NCBI GenBank assembly: GCA_944363565.1
Contig: CALVUI010000001.1
Location: 248,001-312,000 of the forward strand
Length of the DNA stretch: 64,000 nucleotides
Reading direction: 5' to 3'
Source: an uncultured Bacilli bacterium
GTDB lineage: Bacteria; Bacillota_I; Bacilli_A; RFN20; CAG-826
Under the pieces are notes generated by a model. The model made no database searches, was not told the origin of the DNA, and saw nothing but the letters and a program-made list of their open reading frames with translations. The position numbers were made by a program, and so were the translations under genes. Of this stretch, positions 1-7,459 are shown piece by piece (position 1 is the first letter of the stretch; each line of letters starts with the position of its first letter).

Positions 1-932
1 GGGTCACCTTCGGGACCATCACCGCCTTCTTGGTCTACGCCAACCTCTTCCAAAGCCCCCTCACCCAACTCGGCCAGGTCTTAAATACCTTCCAGATGGC
101 CGGCGCCAGCGCCGAACGGGTCTTCGCCCTCCTCGACGAAAAGGAAGTCGAAGACGATTCCCACTTGCCGCTTTACTTCACCGGGGAGAAATCCAAGCCG
201 GTCAAGGGCGCGGTCGAGTTCAAGGACGTGGTCTTCGGCTATGACGAGGGAACCCCGATCGTCCATGGCTTCAGCGCCAAGATCGAGCCGGGAATGAAGG
301 TCGCCATCGTCGGCCCGACCGGGGCCGGCAAGACGACGATCGTCAACCTCTTGATGCGTTTCTACGACATCTGGTCGGGAAAGATCACCATCGATGGCGT
401 CGACACCGCCAAGATGAGGCGGAGCGAAGTCCGCGACCTCTTCGGTATGGTCCTCCAGGACACCTGGGTCTTCGAAGGGACGATCCGCGACAACATCACG
501 TATGGCAAGGAAAGGGTCAGCGACGAGAAGATCCGCGAGGTCCTCAAGGAAAGCAATCTTCTGCACTTCGTCGATACCCTGCCCGGTGGCCTCGATTACG
601 TCATCGAGGACGAAAGCTCGATCTCCGGGGGCCAGAAGCAGTTGCTGACCATTGCCCGGGCCATGATCGACAATGCCTCGATGCTGATCCTCGACGAAGC
701 CACCAGCAACGTCGATACAAGGACAGAGGAACTGATCCAGGAAGCGATGGACCGCCTGACGGTCGGTCGGACTTCCTTCGTCATCGCCCACCGGCTCTCC
801 ACCATCAAGGACGCCGACCTCATCTTGGTCCTCGACCACGGGAACGTCGTCGAGCAGGGGACCCACGAATCGCTCCTCGCGAAAAATGGTTTCTACGCCT
901 CCCTCTACAATAGCCAGTTCAGCCTCGAATAA
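1..932 (+). CDS. ABC exporter, C-terminal part (partial at window start)
   Basis: C-terminal part of a fused membrane/ATPase ABC exporter; the open frame runs in from the window edge (first full codon at base 3), so the start is missing. What remains is the last membrane-domain helices (FLVYANLFQSPLTQLGQV) and a complete nucleotide-binding domain: Walker A GPTGAGKTT, Q-loop MVLQDTWVF, signature SGGQKQLLTIARA, Walker B MLILDEATS with the catalytic Glu, and an H-loop (IAHRLST). The ATPase site is therefore of the competent type, which in heterodimeric exporters marks the consensus subunit; the partner would lie upstream. Substrate cannot be told. The gene ends at TAA and is followed by a terminator at 979. 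Confidence 0.95.
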   Translation, partial: VTFGTITAFLVYANLFQSPLTQLGQVLNTFQMAGASAERVFALLDEKEVEDDSHLPLYFTGEKSKPVKGAVEFKDVVFGYDEGTPIVHGFSAKIEPGMKVAIVGPTGAGKTTIVNLLMRFYDIWSGKITIDGVDTAKMRRSEVRDLFGMVLQDTWVFEGTIRDNITYGKERVSDEKIREVLKESNLLHFVDTLPGGLDYVIEDESSISGGQKQLLTIARAMIDNASMLILDEATSNVDTRTEELIQEAMDRLTVGRTSFVIAHRLSTIKDADLILVLDHGNVVEQGTHESLLAKNGFYASLYNSQFSLE

Positions 933-978
933 GGCGAACTTGCTATTCCAAACAACCAAGGTTTACCTCCCCATCCCT

Positions 979-1005
979 AGGGCCCAAATGGGCCCTTTTT
1001 CTTTT
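979..1005 (+). terminator. Rho-independent terminator of the ABC exporter
   Basis: A 7-bp stem (AGGGCCC 979-985 with GGGCCCT 990-996), loop AAAT, followed by TTTTCTTTTTG. It separates the exporter gene from the sigma factor. Confidence 0.85.
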
Positions 1006-1100
1006 TGTTTCCGTAAAACCCAAGGAAAAGGAAATTTCGACCACTCCCGCGTGCGTATTCCCCGGCTACTTTGTTTATATTTATGGAAAGAGGAAACTTG

Positions 1101-1622
1101 ATGGAACTCGACAAAAGGGCCCTCCGCCTCTATTTCCAAAAGGACGAAGGGCTCGTCCACTACGTCTACGAACATTACTACCGCCTTCTTTATCATGTGG
1201 CCTATGGCCTTCTCAAGGTCAAAGAAGAAGCGGAAGACGCGGTCCAGGAAACCTTCCTAAAAAGCTTCGAGAAGAAGGCCGCGGACTTCAAGGGCCCCCG
1301 GGAATTCGTCTCCTTCCTCTGCACCGTCTGCCGTAACCTCTCACTCAACCGCCTGATGGTTAGGAAGAGGGAAACAGAACTAGGGGAGAGCGAGCCTGGT
1401 GATGGCGAGGAGACCTACGAAAGCGGCCTCTTCGAACGCCTCAAGCCCTCGCTGTTGGAAAAGGAGTACGACGCCCTCCTGCTAAGGGCCGGAGCCGGCT
1501 ATTCCTTCCGCGACATCGCCTTCTTCCTCCAAATGAAGGAAGGGGCGGCCAGGGCCCTCTACCACCGGGCCCTAGTAAAGGCCAAGAAGATCCTGAAAGG
1601 AGAAAAAGATGAAACTCGGTAA
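1101..1622 (+). CDS. ECF-type RNA polymerase sigma factor
   Basis: A 173-residue sigma-70 family protein of the extracytoplasmic-function class. Region 2 lies at about residues 10-75 (EEAEDAVQETFLKSFEKK is the typical helix) and region 4 at about 115-165 (YSFRDIAFFLQMKEGAARAL, a helix-turn-helix). The open frame can be extended to a TTG at 1071, but ATG 1101 has a GAAAGAGG ribosome site 8 bases upstream and a TATATT -10 box at 1076-1081, so I chose it. Its last 14 bases overlap the start of the serpin gene, which occupies the position where ECF sigma factors usually carry their anti-sigma factor. The linker between regions 2 and 4 is acidic (ESEPGDGEETYES). Confidence 0.88.
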   Translation: MELDKRALRLYFQKDEGLVHYVYEHYYRLLYHVAYGLLKVKEEAEDAVQETFLKSFEKKAADFKGPREFVSFLCTVCRNLSLNRLMVRKRETELGESEPGDGEETYESGLFERLKPSLLEKEYDALLLRAGAGYSFRDIAFFLQMKEGAARALYHRALVKAKKILKGEKDETR

Positions 1623-3081
1623 GCGTCTAAGAGACGAGTATGAGCGCGTCTATCGTCCCTCTAGTGATTACGAGGCTTTCTGCCAGGATTCCGGAATATC
1701 CCCGCAGAAGAAAGATAAAAAGCCCGGATATTTCAATCCATTCAGGGCCGGACGTTACGTTTTGACCGCGGTTTCCTGTCTTCTCGTCGCCGTCATCGTC
1801 ATCCCCATCGGGGCCTTCCTCATCGCCTCGATCCGGATCAAGGATTCGGTCCGTTCCAACGAGGCCCGTTTCAGCCTCCAGGAGGTCGAACTGGCCCAGT
1901 CGAAGACCTTTAGGGCCCTCAACGAAATCGAGTACCGGGAGGACAATGGTTACCAAAAGGTCTCACCCTCATTTGCTTCCCATACCCTTTCCTTGGGCGA
2001 GGACCTCTTCTTTGGACTAGATCCTGAAGAAAATATCGTCTTCTCGCCCCTTTCGGCCTATGCCGCCCTCGACTTGGCTTCCCTCGCGGTAACCGCGGGG
2101 GACACCTCCACCGCCGCCCAGTTCGACGCCCTTCTTGGCGGAGAGGAAGAAAGAGAAACTGAGGTTGCCAAGGCCCTTAGCAATAACTTCTACCTTTCCA
2201 AAGGCGGGGAGCGGGGTGAAAGCACGGTTCAGATGCGTCAGGCCGCCTTCGTCGATGCGCGGCTTGGGGCCGCTCCGACCTTCGTTGAGGAAGCGACCTC
2301 CAGGCGGGCCGAAGTCTACGAAGCCGATTTCACGTCTTCCACCGACAAGGCCATGATGGCCAGCTGGGGCTCGAAAGCCCTCGGCCAGGAAGGCTTCGTT
2401 TCCCCTGGTGAGCTCGGTCTAAATGAGGACAGTACCCTCCTCATCCTATCCTCCCTTTATTTCCAGTCGCGCTGGGAAAAGGCCTATTCGCCCGACGATA
2501 CCCTGGAGAGGCCCTTCTACCGCCTTGACGGATCCTCGGTCATGACGGACTTCATGAACCATGAGATCCTCAGCGACTACTACGAGTACGAGGACTATGT
2601 CTCCTTCTATGACTACTACGAATCCGGCTACGCGATCGAGTATTTCGTCCCCAAGACCCAGGATGGCGATATCAAGCAAATCCTCTCCGGGAAGGATTTC
2701 CTGACCCCCTCGGTCGAAAAGACCTCCCGGATGGTCGATCTTTACGTCCCCCGGTTTTCCTATGATTCGCTTCTCGATTTCACCGATGTCCTCAAGGGCC
2801 TGGGCTTGGAAAACGCCTTCGATGCGGAGTCCAACCACATGGCGGGCTGCTACGAAGAGGAAGGGGTTGTCCAAAGCGCCCTCACGTCCTTCCGTCAGAA
2901 GAACCGCATTACCTTAAACGAAGACGGGACCACGGCCCATTCCTTGACCTTCGTCCCGGCCTTCGGGGCCCTGGCCCCGGCGCCCGGCGACCTCGTCTAC
3001 CTCAACCAGCCCTTTGTCTATTGCCTCCGGGATCTTGACGGACTGCCTTTGTTCCTCGGCTACGTTAGCGATCCTTCGTGA
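1609..3081 (+). CDS. Membrane-anchored serpin, candidate anti-sigma/sensor
   Basis: A 490-residue protein in three parts: a basic cytosolic tail (about 1-47), one membrane helix (about 48-73, YVLTAVSCLLVAVIVIPIGA), and a serpin domain outside the cell (about 120-490). Serpin hallmarks seen are SLYFQSRWEKAY with a downstream DFM strand, DLYVPRFSYDSLLDFTDVL, a reactive-loop hinge DGTTAHSLT near residue 440, and the closing LNQPFVYCLRD and PLFLGYVSDP. Small residues in the hinge suggest an inhibitory serpin. P1 is uncertain because the loop GALAPAP has extra residues; Ala or Leu would suggest an elastase-like target. Its start lies inside the sigma gene and is translationally coupled to it. The role as an anti-sigma is inferred from position and topology only; alternatively it is a surface-bound protease inhibitor simply controlled by the sigma. 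Confidence 0.85.
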   Translation: MKLGKRLRDEYERVYRPSSDYEAFCQDSGISPQKKDKKPGYFNPFRAGRYVLTAVSCLLVAVIVIPIGAFLIASIRIKDSVRSNEARFSLQEVELAQSKTFRALNEIEYREDNGYQKVSPSFASHTLSLGEDLFFGLDPEENIVFSPLSAYAALDLASLAVTAGDTSTAAQFDALLGGEEERETEVAKALSNNFYLSKGGERGESTVQMRQAAFVDARLGAAPTFVEEATSRRAEVYEADFTSSTDKAMMASWGSKALGQEGFVSPGELGLNEDSTLLILSSLYFQSRWEKAYSPDDTLERPFYRLDGSSVMTDFMNHEILSDYYEYEDYVSFYDYYESGYAIEYFVPKTQDGDIKQILSGKDFLTPSVEKTSRMVDLYVPRFSYDSLLDFTDVLKGLGLENAFDAESNHMAGCYEEEGVVQSALTSFRQKNRITLNEDGTTAHSLTFVPAFGALAPAPGDLVYLNQPFVYCLRDLDGLPLFLGYVSDPS

Positions 3082-3177
3082 TTTTGACTTCGCGTTTTTC
3101 CATATCCCTCATTAAACCTAGATATTGAAAGCCAAGTCTCAAATAGAAATCCGACCTTCCTTGACCGTGTCTTTGAG

Positions 3178-3746
3178 GTGGGCGGGATGGTCTGCTTCGG
3201 CATTTTCCTTCAGGCCTTGTCCCTTGGGATCATCTTCGGCTTATATTTCGGGATCGACCAACCCGTCAAATCGATAGACCTCGAAAACCACCGGAACTTC
3301 GGAAGGGAAAGGGCGACGATGGAAGCCTTTCTCAGGGCCGGGGAGGACTGGGCCTACTATCGGGTCGATAAGTAGGAACTTTGCGATGATGAAGAAGGCC
3401 ACCTGGCCTCCCTTTTGGAGGAAGGGGGCTATCAATATCGGACCAGCGATGATCAAGTCTTCGTCGAAGAGTTCATCGATAGCGGCTCCGCCTTTCTACT
3501 ATTTCCCGACGAACCCTATCTCGAAGGGGCTTCCTTGCTCGATTCCTATGGGTTTTACGGGTATCGGCTTTTCGTTTCGGCGACCAAGCCCCTGGTCGGG
3601 ACTTCCTACAACCGTGGCCTCGGCAGCTCCAGTCCTATTACCGTAGCCGCGGGACCTATTACAATGTCTACGAAATCGACGAGGAAACCCATTGGGCCCT
3701 GGTTTCCTTTACGGGGATTCTAAGATGGGAGGGGACGTATGCCTAA
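3178..3746 (+). pseudogene. Decayed small membrane protein gene
   Basis: One reading frame starts MGGMVCFGIFLQALSLGI (a membrane segment), meets an in-frame TAG at 3373-3375, then continues in the same frame as ELCDDEEGHLASLLEEGGYQ. Near 3630 the coherent reading moves to another frame and ends RWEGTYA with TAA at 3744-3746. So at least one nonsense and one frameshift mutation separate the pieces. I do not recognise the family. It sits directly after the serpin and overlaps the start of the next broken gene, so the sigma-serpin locus may once have been a four-gene unit. A sequencing error could mimic one lesion, but two in 570 bases, next to intact core genes, favour real decay. Confidence 0.6.
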
Positions 3747-4300
3747 TAAGGAAAGGTTCGTCCCGCCCTGGTGGCGGAGCCTCGTCATGGCCCTGGTTTC
3801 CATTGCTTCGGTCGTCGCCATGGTCTATGCCTTCTACTCCATCCTCTTGATTGCCTTGTTTGCCGCCAAAGCGGTGATGGGAGGGAAGCCCTTCAAAGGG
3901 CCCTGTTTTCCGAGATGCTTAAAAGGAACTTGGAGGGGCTCGTGGTCTCTCCTTCCCTCGAGAAACAAGTCCAAGACGAAGCGGGCTCCTTCAAGGATAG
4001 TCTTCTAAAAATCAAATCAAACGGGGAAGAAGCCGGAAGGGCCGAGGTCGAGGACATTCTGGCCGATGTTTTGGCCTGTGCCTATCTCTTTGGCTCAACG
4101 CCCTTCAATGACTTCGACAACTATGACGTCGGGACCTTGGACCTGGTCCTCATCGCCAAGGAAGAGAACCTCGCCATCACCTCGATGGCGGACGGCCTCG
4201 ATGGTCCCCTAGAGGGCAGCCATGTCGCCCTTTCCCATGAGATTGATCCTACGTCCATCAGGAAATCTTCGCGAAAGCCGAGTCTTTGTTGTAAATCGAG
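3739..4300 (+). pseudogene. Decayed membrane protein gene
   Basis: ATG 3739 has a strong ribosome site (GGGAGGGGACGT). It encodes MPNKERFVPPWWRSLVMAL with a membrane helix up to about residue 47. At about 3895-3905 the coherent reading moves to another frame (LFSEMLKRNLEGLVVSP), which continues as a soluble, partly helical segment with a LDLVLIAKEENLAITSMADG stretch. Beyond about 4300 the frame only runs on antisense to the next gene and through a terminator, so the true C-terminus is lost. Family unknown. Confidence 0.55.
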
Positions 4301-4340
4301 ATATAAGGCCCAAATGGGAATATCCCCGCAAAAGGGCAAC

Positions 4341-4369
4341 AAAAAACGGCCGTTCGGCTGTTATTTTTT
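4341..4369. terminator. Bidirectional terminator
   Basis: Stem ACGGCC (4346-4351) with GGCTGT (4356-4361), loop GTTC. T-rich runs follow on both strands (TTATTTTTT on +, TTTTTT on -), so it can end transcripts of both the decayed + gene and the minus-strand phosphoesterase gene. Confidence 0.75.
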
Positions 4370-4373
4370 GTAT

Positions 4374-5375
4374 TTAGGCGAAGAGGTCGTCGAGGTCCTT
4401 GATGAAGAGATCCAGATCCTTGATGTCGTCGATCCTGGCCCCCGAGGCCTGGGCGTGGCCGCCCCCGCCCCACTTCTCGGCCACTTTCGAGATGTCGGCC
4501 TTCTTGCTCCTGATCGAGACCCGCCAGCAGTAGTCCTTGGGGTTGGGATCCTCGGTGATCGAACACCAGGCGTTGATGCCCTCGATGTTGGAGAAGAGGT
4601 TGACGTTTTCCTTGCCTCTCTCGGAGGTAATGGCGAACTTATCCTGGACATCCTTGTCGAGGAGGTAGTAGGCCACCCCATGGGGGGAGACGCTGAAGTG
4701 GTTGAGGACGTAGGCCGTGACCTTGAGGTCGTCGATCTTCTTTTCGTACATCTTCTGGTAGATGTCGCTGATCTTGATCCCGGTGGCGATGAGGGCCGAG
4801 GCGATGGCGAAGGTATGGGGAGAGGTCGACGAGTACATGAAGCGTCCCGAATCCCCGACCAGGGCCATGTAGAAGTACCTGGCCGATTCTTCGCTGATTT
4901 TGGTATGGGGGAAGGACAGCAGGCAATCGACCACGATCTCGGCCGCAGCGGCTGCATCGAGATCCAAAACCGAGATGGCCCCGATCTCTTCCTTGAAGGG
5001 ATGGTGGTCGAACTTCACCACCGTCTCCGCCATCTTGTAACGGGGATCGGCGATGCGGCTATGGTCGCCGACGTCGACGACGATGGCGAGGAAGGGCTTT
5101 TGGAAATAGCTTTCCGGGAGGCTTTCGGTCTCCGGGAAGAGGCGGGGAGTGAAGGAGACGTGGTTGTCTCCGACGTAATGGATGTCCTTATTGGGGAAGT
5201 TGTCCTTGAGGAAGGTATAGAGGCCCATCTGGGTCCCCATGGCGTCATAGTCCGGCTTTTGGTGGCGGAAGACGACGATGCGGTCGTATTTCCTGACCGC
5301 CTTGTAGAACTCATGGTAGGCCTTCATGTAGGGCCGGCGGTACTTGAGGATGAGGGGGTCGAGGCGTCTTAGCAT
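4374..5375 (-). CDS. nrnA: DHH/DHHA1 phosphoesterase (NrnA-type)
   Basis: A 333-residue DHH-family enzyme, most like NrnA, which degrades 2-5-nucleotide RNAs and dephosphorylates 3',5'-pAp. Metal-binding motifs are in order: H38 with PDYDAMG (41-47), DVGD (101-104), DHH (123-125), and the C-terminal DHHA1 substrate loop GGGGHAQASGA near residue 303. The start ATG overlaps the ackA stop region by 7 bases, so the two form one transcription unit; an internal Met at residue 17 is an alternative start. A cyclic-dinucleotide phosphodiesterase of the same family is possible, but there are no membrane or GGDEF segments as in GdpP. Confidence 0.85.
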   Translation of the reverse strand: MLRRLDPLILKYRRPYMKAYHEFYKAVRKYDRIVVFRHQKPDYDAMGTQMGLYTFLKDNFPNKDIHYVGDNHVSFTPRLFPETESLPESYFQKPFLAIVVDVGDHSRIADPRYKMAETVVKFDHHPFKEEIGAISVLDLDAAAAAEIVVDCLLSFPHTKISEESARYFYMALVGDSGRFMYSSTSPHTFAIASALIATGIKISDIYQKMYEKKIDDLKVTAYVLNHFSVSPHGVAYYLLDKDVQDKFAITSERGKENVNLFSNIEGINAWCSITEDPNPKDYCWRVSIRSKKADISKVAEKWGGGGHAQASGARIDDIKDLDLFIKDLDDLFA

Positions 5376-6577
5376 AGGGCCCCCGTCTTGATGGCGTAGC
5401 CATCCCTGGCGATCATCACTTCCTCGTCGGTCGGGATGACGGCGACCTTGATCTTGCTCCCCGGGAGGGAGAGGAGGGCTTCCTTGCCCCCGGCGATCTT
5501 TTCGTTCTGCCGGTAATCGATCTTTAGGCCCAGGGCTTCCTCGATCCGCTTGAGGATGAGGGCCCGGTAGTAGGGGCTGTTCTCCCCGATCCCGGCGCTG
5601 AAGACGATGAGGTCGGCCCCGCCGAGGCGGACGAAGTACTGGCCGATGTAGTCGGCGACCCTTCTGGCAAATAGGGCCGAGGCCAGCAAAGCCCGTTCGT
5701 TCCCGTTGAGGGCGGCGGCTTCGATGTCACGGGTATCGTTGCTGATCCCGGAGACGCCAAGGAGGCCGGATTTCCTATTCAAAATGTCGTAGATCTCGGA
5801 AGCGCTCTTATGGAGGCAGTCGGCCAGGTAGTTGCAGACGCTGGGGTCGAGGTCCCCGGAACGGGTCCCCATCATGACCCCGCCGAGGGGGGTAAGGCCC
5901 ATCGAGGTGGCGACGCACTTGCCGTCTTTGGCGGCGGCCAAAGAGGCCCCGCTACCGATATGGCAGGAGATGATGCGGGTTCCTTCGGGCTTCCCGCCGA
6001 GATAGTCCTTGATGGCCTTGTCGACCAGGTAGTGGTGGCTGGTCCCGTGGGCCCCATAGCGCCGGCAGTCGTAGAGTTCGCTGAGTTCAAGGGGAATGGG
6101 GAAGAGGTAGTCTTCCTTTTCCATTGTCTGGTGATAGGCGGTATCGAAGACCGCGGTTTCGAGGGCCTTGGGCAAGGCTTCCTTGAAGGCCTTGTAGCCG
6201 ATTATGTGGGCCGGGGCGTGGAGGGGATCCAAAGGTGTCAGGGACTCGATCTTCTTGGCGGCTTCCTCATCGAAGACCACCGAATGGGAGAAGTACTTGC
6301 CGCCCTGGACGACCCGGTGGCTCACGACTTCGATCTCGTCGAGTTCCTTGACGATGCCTTTTTCCAAAAGGGCCTCGATGATGAGCTTGACCCCGACCGT
6401 ATGGTTGGGGATGGGGAGGATCTTCTTTTCCTCGTTTCCCCCGTATTTGATCTTGAAGATCCCATCCTTGTGGCCGATCCGGTCGGCGTTCCCGGCGCAG
6501 AGGACTTTTTCTTCCGGCATTTCGAAGAGCTTGTACTTGAGGCTGCTCGAGCCGGCGTTGACTGCCATTACTTTCAT
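5369..6577 (-). CDS. ackA: Acetate kinase
   Basis: A 402-residue acetate kinase, which interconverts acetyl phosphate plus ADP with acetate plus ATP, the last ATP-yielding step of acetate fermentation. Seen: NAGSSSLKYKLF at residues 7-18, the HGTSHHYL region, GTRSGDLDPSVC, and FSAGIGENSP for nucleotide binding. The frame extends upstream, but ATG 6577 matches the family N-terminus MKVMAVNAGSSS and has a GGGAAGGAACC ribosome site some 13 bases ahead and a TATAGAAT -10 element before that. No phosphotransacetylase gene lies in this window. Divergent from the esterase gene. Confidence 0.96.
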   Translation of the reverse strand: MKVMAVNAGSSSLKYKLFEMPEEKVLCAGNADRIGHKDGIFKIKYGGNEEKKILPIPNHTVGVKLIIEALLEKGIVKELDEIEVVSHRVVQGGKYFSHSVVFDEEAAKKIESLTPLDPLHAPAHIIGYKAFKEALPKALETAVFDTAYHQTMEKEDYLFPIPLELSELYDCRRYGAHGTSHHYLVDKAIKDYLGGKPEGTRIISCHIGSGASLAAAKDGKCVATSMGLTPLGGVMMGTRSGDLDPSVCNYLADCLHKSASEIYDILNRKSGLLGVSGISNDTRDIEAAALNGNERALLASALFARRVADYIGQYFVRLGGADLIVFSAGIGENSPYYRALILKRIEEALGLKIDYRQNEKIAGGKEALLSLPGSKIKVAVIPTDEEVMIARDGYAIKTGALC

Positions 6578-6633
6578 AATCTCTATAAAGGTTCCTTCCC
6601 TGCGTATTCTATAGCAAAGAGGACCAAACCTGT

Positions 6634-6639
6634 TACGAT
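6634..6639 (+). promoter_or_regulatory. -10 box, leaderless type
   Basis: TACGAT ends 6 bases before ATG 6646. No ribosome site lies between them, so transcription should begin at or next to the A of the start codon. Confidence 0.5.
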
Positions 6640-6645
6640 AAGGCA

Positions 6646-7401
6646 ATGAATCCGTTTAGGGTCCGTCACTACAAAATACTTTCTCCGGAACTGGGCTATA
6701 CAAAGAAGATCCGGGTCTATCTCCCTAAAGGCTACCATCAGGGCGGACCCTATCCCGTCCTTTACATGCACGATGGGCAAAACGTCAACAAAAAGGCCAA
6801 GTGGAGCCATGCTTCCTGGGAGGTCGACAAAACCCTGAGGAAACTCCACAAGGATTTGGTCGTGGTCGCCGTCGACTGTTCCAAGAACCGGACCCAGGAA
6901 TATTGCCCCTACCCGTATTTGGACGATGAACCACGCGTCGGGGATGGGAAGAGCCTCGCCAAGGAGTATCTCGCCTTCCTGACCAAGACCCTGAAGCCCT
7001 TCATCGACCAGCGTTTTAAAGTCCTGTCCGATTATGAGCATACCTACATGGCTGGTTCGTCATTCGGGGGCCTCATCAGTGCCTACGCCGCCGCGGCCTG
7101 GCCCGGGATATTCTCGAAAATCGGGGTCTTTTCGATTGGTTATTCTGTGGCCGGGAACCTCTTCCTCGAGGACATAAAAAGGCTAGGAAGCGACCCTAAG
7201 GCCTCCTATTTCCTCTACGTCGGAGACAAGGAAGACGAACAATTAAAGGAAGAACCGATCTTCATGAAGGACTACGGGGCCTATTTGGATTTCCTCGCGG
7301 AAGGGAACTACCAACTCCTCGACCATGCGATTATCAGTGGTGGCCGGCACGAAGAATCTTCCTGGGCCCTGGCCTTTGCCCGCTTTGCGGGCTTTCTATG
7401 A
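6646..7401 (+). CDS. Alpha/beta-hydrolase esterase (esterase D-like)
   Basis: A 251-residue alpha/beta hydrolase of the putative esterase (PF00756-like) family. YPVLYMHDGQNV is the oxyanion-side strand, AGSSFGGLIS holds the nucleophile Ser in a GxSxG elbow (about residue 139), and GGRHEESSW near the end supplies the His. An acid residue in the YVGDKEDEQ loop would complete the triad. No signal peptide, so cytosolic. Family members hydrolyse S-formylglutathione, siderophore esters or acetyl/feruloyl sugars; the neighbouring glycogen genes hint at a sugar ester but do not prove it. Confidence 0.8.
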   Translation: MNPFRVRHYKILSPELGYTKKIRVYLPKGYHQGGPYPVLYMHDGQNVNKKAKWSHASWEVDKTLRKLHKDLVVVAVDCSKNRTQEYCPYPYLDDEPRVGDGKSLAKEYLAFLTKTLKPFIDQRFKVLSDYEHTYMAGSSFGGLISAYAAAAWPGIFSKIGVFSIGYSVAGNLFLEDIKRLGSDPKASYFLYVGDKEDEQLKEEPIFMKDYGAYLDFLAEGNYQLLDHAIISGGRHEESSWALAFARFAGFL

Positions 7402-7415
7402 GGGCCGCGCGAGGC

Positions 7416-7421
7416 TATAAT
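7416..7421 (+). promoter_or_regulatory. -10 box before the glgB leader ORF
   Basis: A consensus TATAAT in the 58-base gap before glgB. It ends 7 bases before ATG 7429, the start of a nine-codon open frame. Confidence 0.65.
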
Positions 7422-7428
7422 TCGCGTA

Positions 7429-7458
7429 ATGGATCATTTTCCAATGAGGAGGATATAG
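7429..7458 (+). CDS. Putative leaderless leader peptide MDHFPMRRI
   Basis: Nine codons from ATG 7429 to TAG 7456-7458, one base before the glgB ATG. The glgB ribosome site (AGGAGGA) lies inside its last codons. The consensus -10 box 7 bases upstream would make it a leaderless start. Ribosomes on this peptide would either expose or mask the glgB site. It may be chance: nine codons carry little coding signal. Confidence 0.35.
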   Translation: MDHFPMRRI

Positions 7459-7459
7459 C

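Noticed and set aside
3771-5372. Long + strand open frame of 533 codons
   Set aside because: Only its first part (to about 4300) is coding, as the second half of a decayed gene; the rest is antisense to the DHH phosphoesterase with its clear motifs, passes a terminator, and is open only because of GC-rich codon bias.
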